Source of the DNA: Epithemia pelagica
Taxonomy: Eukaryota > Bacillariophyta > Bacillariophyceae > Surirellales > Surirellaceae
Assembly (NCBI GenBank): GCA_946965045.2
Contig: OX337230.1
Location: forward strand, 2,852,001 to 2,916,000
DNA length: 64,000 nt
Direction of reading: 5' to 3'
A program made the translations under genes and the position numbers. This document shows positions 61,100 to 64,000 of this stretch, in pieces (position 1 is the stretch's first letter; every line of letters begins with the position of its first letter). The notes under the pieces are model-generated. The model searched no databases and was not told the DNA's origin. It was given only the letters and a program-made list of their open reading frames with translations.

Positions 61100-63920
61100 T
61101 CAGTAGTATCGTCCACCATGGTGGTTGTGATTGTAGTGATCACCACCATGGTGGCGACTGTCCCCACGAGGATAGTACTAGGACTCGGAGCGGTGGTGGT
61201 GGTATGAGGAACTGTATTTGGGAGGAGGGGGCGAAAGGTGGAAGTGCTCCACTCGTTGACGGTACACTGCCTCCCCAATCAGACGAGAAGATGGAGGAGG
61301 TGGTGGCGGAGGCGTGTACGAGCGTGGAGGTGGAGGTGGAGGGGTCTGTCCACGAGGAGGATAGTAGTTGTTGCGTGTGGGAGGAGGAGGTGGACTCCAG
61401 TTCACCATTGCCCCATTTCCATTGTTATAGGAAGGCGGAGGAGGGGGAGAACGACGTTGTGATTGGGCGTAGTGGTTGTTGCGTTGGTCGTAATGGCCCT
61501 GATGGCTGCTCTCCAATGATCCGTGGTGGTGGTTGCTGTGATTGTGTTGGTCTTGATGGCCGAGGTGGCCACTCTCCCACGATCCATGGTTGTTGTTGTT
61601 GTGGTGGCGGGGGCGTTCGTCGTAGTACGACGAACGGCTGTTGTTGTTGTTGTGGTGGTGGTAGTGGCTATCGTCGTATGGTGGTCGACGATGGTTGTTG
61701 TTGTTGCTGTTGTTTTGACACTCGTAGTGGGGAGGTCGGCCACTGTTATTGTTGTTGTCGTTGTAGTTTTGGAACTCGTAGGGCGGTCGGCCGTTGTTGT
61801 TGTTGTTGTTCTCGTAGGGAGGTCGGCCATTGTTGCAAGTGTTGTTGTTGTTGCTCTCGTAGGGTGGTGCTCCATTCTTGTTGCTCTCGTAGGGTGGTCT
61901 GCCAGTGTTGTTGCTCTCGTATGGTGGTCGGCCATTGTTGTTGTTGTTGTTGTTGTTGGAGTTGTGAGAGTTGTTGTTGTTTTGGTTGCCACCATCCCCG
62001 TCGCCCCAATCAAAGCCTAGCGGAGAGAACGATGGAGACGAATCGTTGGCACCACCACCAGCAGCAGGAGCATCGGACGAATGGTTCGGCGCTACAATCA
62101 GAAAAGAATGACAGAAAGGTGAGAGACTGATTTCGAATGAACAACAATCAGACAACAAACTTACGCGACGACTTCTTCGGCTGTTCCACTTTGTCTTCTG
62201 GGGGGATGTACCAGTTTGCCGTCGAAGCCTTCAACTTCGACGCGGTAGAGACTTCTTGGTACTCATAATTAATCTCGGCCGATTTATGACGGCCAAAATT
62301 CGTTGCCAAGACTTGTGGCACTCCGCAATTCGCCACTTTAGAGATGCCCGTTCTACGAGCAGTTCGACCGGTGAAGTTTCCATCTTCGGGGAACTTGCAT
62401 CGAGCAGCCAGCGCCTTTGTGTTGTTCGCCGCGAAGTTGCTGCCGAGTTTGCCACCAGGACGCATACCCGTGGCCGGGTCGAACTTTTCTTGGGCACGGT
62501 CCTTCACCAGGTCAGTCCAACCCAAGTGTTTGGACCCACATTTTCGGGCCGCGATGATTTTCTTTGGGGCTTCGTACAAAAACAAGAGTCCCTTCCAGCC
62601 CGGCGGATGCGCTACCTTTCGGTAGTGCATAAATAGCTTATACGTACTCCACGGGTCTGCTTCGTTTTCTATGATCATGTTGGACAGCGAGTCATTCTCG
62701 CGGCGAAACGTAGGCTTGGCTAGCGTCAATTTTACGTTCTTGTGGTGGCCAGCATCAAGTGGGATGATTGCTGGCTTGCCCGCATGTTCTCCGTACGACT
62801 CATCTAAACGAGCTACGAATCGAAAGTCAGTAATCCTTGCTAAATGAATCTGAATAGAAGTAGCAAGAACATCAGTAGAGGTGAGAAAACCAGTAAGAAA
62901 GCCCAACAATCAACCGTTTGGGTACGTACCTCTAAACAGCGAAAGCTAATATCGCGACAGAGCGAGTAGAAGAATAGCATTAGCAAGTCTTTGAAGACTT
63001 GGAACGGATTCAAGGGAGGATCTGCGAGGTTGCGGATGTGATACTGATCATCCATACACACGCTGGCCCGTTTCGGCAAGCGACCGAACTCGGGACGTGC
63101 TTTCGCCGTCTTTTTCCAAATCCATTCTAAATACGCTTGGTACGAACCTCTGCCCTTGAGGTCCGTTTGCCCGATGCACACGCCGTTGGCACACAGACAA
63201 GCAAACAGATGATTCCATACCTTCCCAGTCGTGTTGGGTTGGTAATGAAACTTTGGATCGTGGGGATCATCGCGCCCCTTGACATACCCCGCCATCCGAA
63301 GATTCATACAGAAGATAGCTAGCAAGGAGTTAAGTAGCCCCAACTTTCTTGGCGTCTTCGCCCCGCGTAGAGCAACGAACAACTTGGGGACTTTCAGTCC
63401 ATCTGATCGTTCAGGGTCGACCATTAGCTTTGCGAGTCCTCGGTAGTGTCGGTGTCGACAAAGCACATCTAAGAAACGCTGGACCGACTCTTGTTTTTCC
63501 TTCGAGTACGACTCGGAGCAGCCAGCAAGCTCGCGAACATCATAGCCATGATACTCGTCCGCAAATACTTCATCGCTGAGTTCAGCAAACTGACCGAAGT
63601 ATTCCAACAGGTTGTCGTCATGTGGTTCATCAAGTGGCAGAGTCTTGTATTCGGCAATTGAGATCTCGCCTTGCTCGTTCTCTTCGAGATGGCGTTGCTC
63701 CACCATTGCACGAGCAATGGTCTTCGTATGTAGTGGAGACGGAGGAGGAGGAGGGGCACGCCGAGCAAGAACACCACGTGCACGGGCATTTCGGCGGCTT
63801 CGAACGGAAACAGAAGGAACAAAATCTTCGTCCGCTTCAAGATCATCCATTTCCATTCCTTCAAAGATACTGTCATCATCGTCCGAATCGTCATCAAGGA
63901 ACGGATTCGTTTGATTGTTC
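61100..63920 (-). CDS. Crypton-like tyrosine recombinase, 5' end beyond window, one internal TAG
   Basis: Exons on the minus strand: 63920-62930 (after acceptor TTCCACAG), 62849-62165 and 62091-61100. Phases agree at both junctions (0 and 1). Exon A starts with an acidic and Pro-rich region, then a helical domain (KVWNHLFACLCANGVCIG, YLEWIWKKTAKARPEFG). Exon B has the catalytic domain: CRDISFRCLE/IHLARITDF near a first Arg, then GRTARRTGISKVANCGVP, FGRHKSAEINYEYQE, fitting the R..HxxR..H/W..Y layout of tyrosine recombinases in Crypton/DUF3504 style (R in ARR, GRH, nucleophile among the two Tyr). Exon C is Asn/His/Pro-rich with tandem NNNGRPPYES-like units; TAG at 61180-61178 is followed by 25 codons of the same composition up to TGA 61102-61100. 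Such enzymes integrate circular DNA without target duplication. Confidence 0.65.
61740..61990 (-). repeat. Coding tandem repeats (GRPPYES units)
   Basis: Units of the type GGCCGACC(A/T)CC(C/A)TACGAG preceded by runs of AAC encode Asn stretches plus GRPPYE. Six to seven units; the antisense strand is correspondingly TTG-rich. Confidence 0.85.
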
Positions 63921-64000
63921 CTGTGGAAAGCAAAGGAAGAATGTAAGAGGGTGGAAGATGCAACAATCAAATAGAGCGACAACGCAACAACGAACTCAAC

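Noticed and set aside
14744-61180. Reassigned TAG codon (non-standard genetic code)
   Set aside because: TAG terminates the SHMT gene and the P-loop gene normally, so the three internal TAGs are better seen as local disruptions or readthrough.
61204-62130. Plus-strand 308-codon Cys-rich frame
   Set aside because: Exact antisense of the Asn/Pro/His repeat exon; its Cys and Gly runs are simply complements of AAC and CCA repeats.

Overview
The window is nuclear DNA of a photosynthetic stramenopile, most likely a pennate diatom. Several things point there. Two enzymes carry the diatom plastid presequence, a signal peptide followed by a short motif with Phe after the cut (a RibD-type deaminase and an RluA-type pseudouridine synthase). 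Introns are short (about 80-180 nt) with GT..AG ends. A Ty1/copia-type LTR element, a Harbinger-type DDE transposase and a Crypton-like tyrosine recombinase are present. The genus is inference only. One 200-base run of N (34501-34700) marks a scaffold gap.

Two stretches are ordinary and gene-dense. Bases 1-14300 hold, in order, the first codons of a gene leaving the left edge, a Fic+RING fusion protein, a PAF-acetylhydrolase-like lipase, a GT92-like glycosyltransferase that overlaps a convergent GT15-like one, an SGNH-like membrane protein and a 2OG-Fe(II) oxygenase. Bases 27000-45000 hold a mucin-like surface protein, cytosolic-type serine hydroxymethyltransferase, a plastid RibD deaminase with a CRM/YhbY-like tail, a plastid pseudouridine synthase, a UPF0489 protein, a membrane-anchored GH81 beta-1,3-glucanase with two Cys-rich modules, an ankyrin-repeat protein and a GT31 galactosyltransferase. 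Many neighbours are divergent pairs with 300-700 bp between them. Folate/one-carbon, riboflavin and cell-surface glycan functions are represented; nothing indicates an operon-like pathway.

The other stretches are accessory. Bases 14700-26700 contain a Crinkler/RHS-like P-loop gene broken by one TAG, a dispersed copy of the oxygenase intron, and a Harbinger-type transposase gene whose only visible intron has been invaded by a 4546-bp copia-type element (757-bp LTRs, 5-bp target duplication). The element looks young but lacks most of pol. A multi-exon gene of unknown function follows. Bases 45000-47400 contain a Lys/Glu-repeat protein with a 2OG-oxygenase-like domain, shifted in frame twice. 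Bases 49370-60311 form a 10.9-kb block bounded by about 695-bp, nearly identical inverted repeats. It carries an MBD-domain gene and two related units that share both ends but differ in the middle; one encodes a decayed Pif1-like helicase. Bases 61100-64000 hold most of a Crypton-like tyrosine recombinase gene with a low-complexity Asn/Pro/His tail. Its introns share a TTGATTGTTG-type motif that also occurs in the intron of the unknown gene at 25 kb.

Gene models with introns were built by hand from splice sites and reading-frame continuity. No homology search was possible, so family names rest on motifs recognised by eye.
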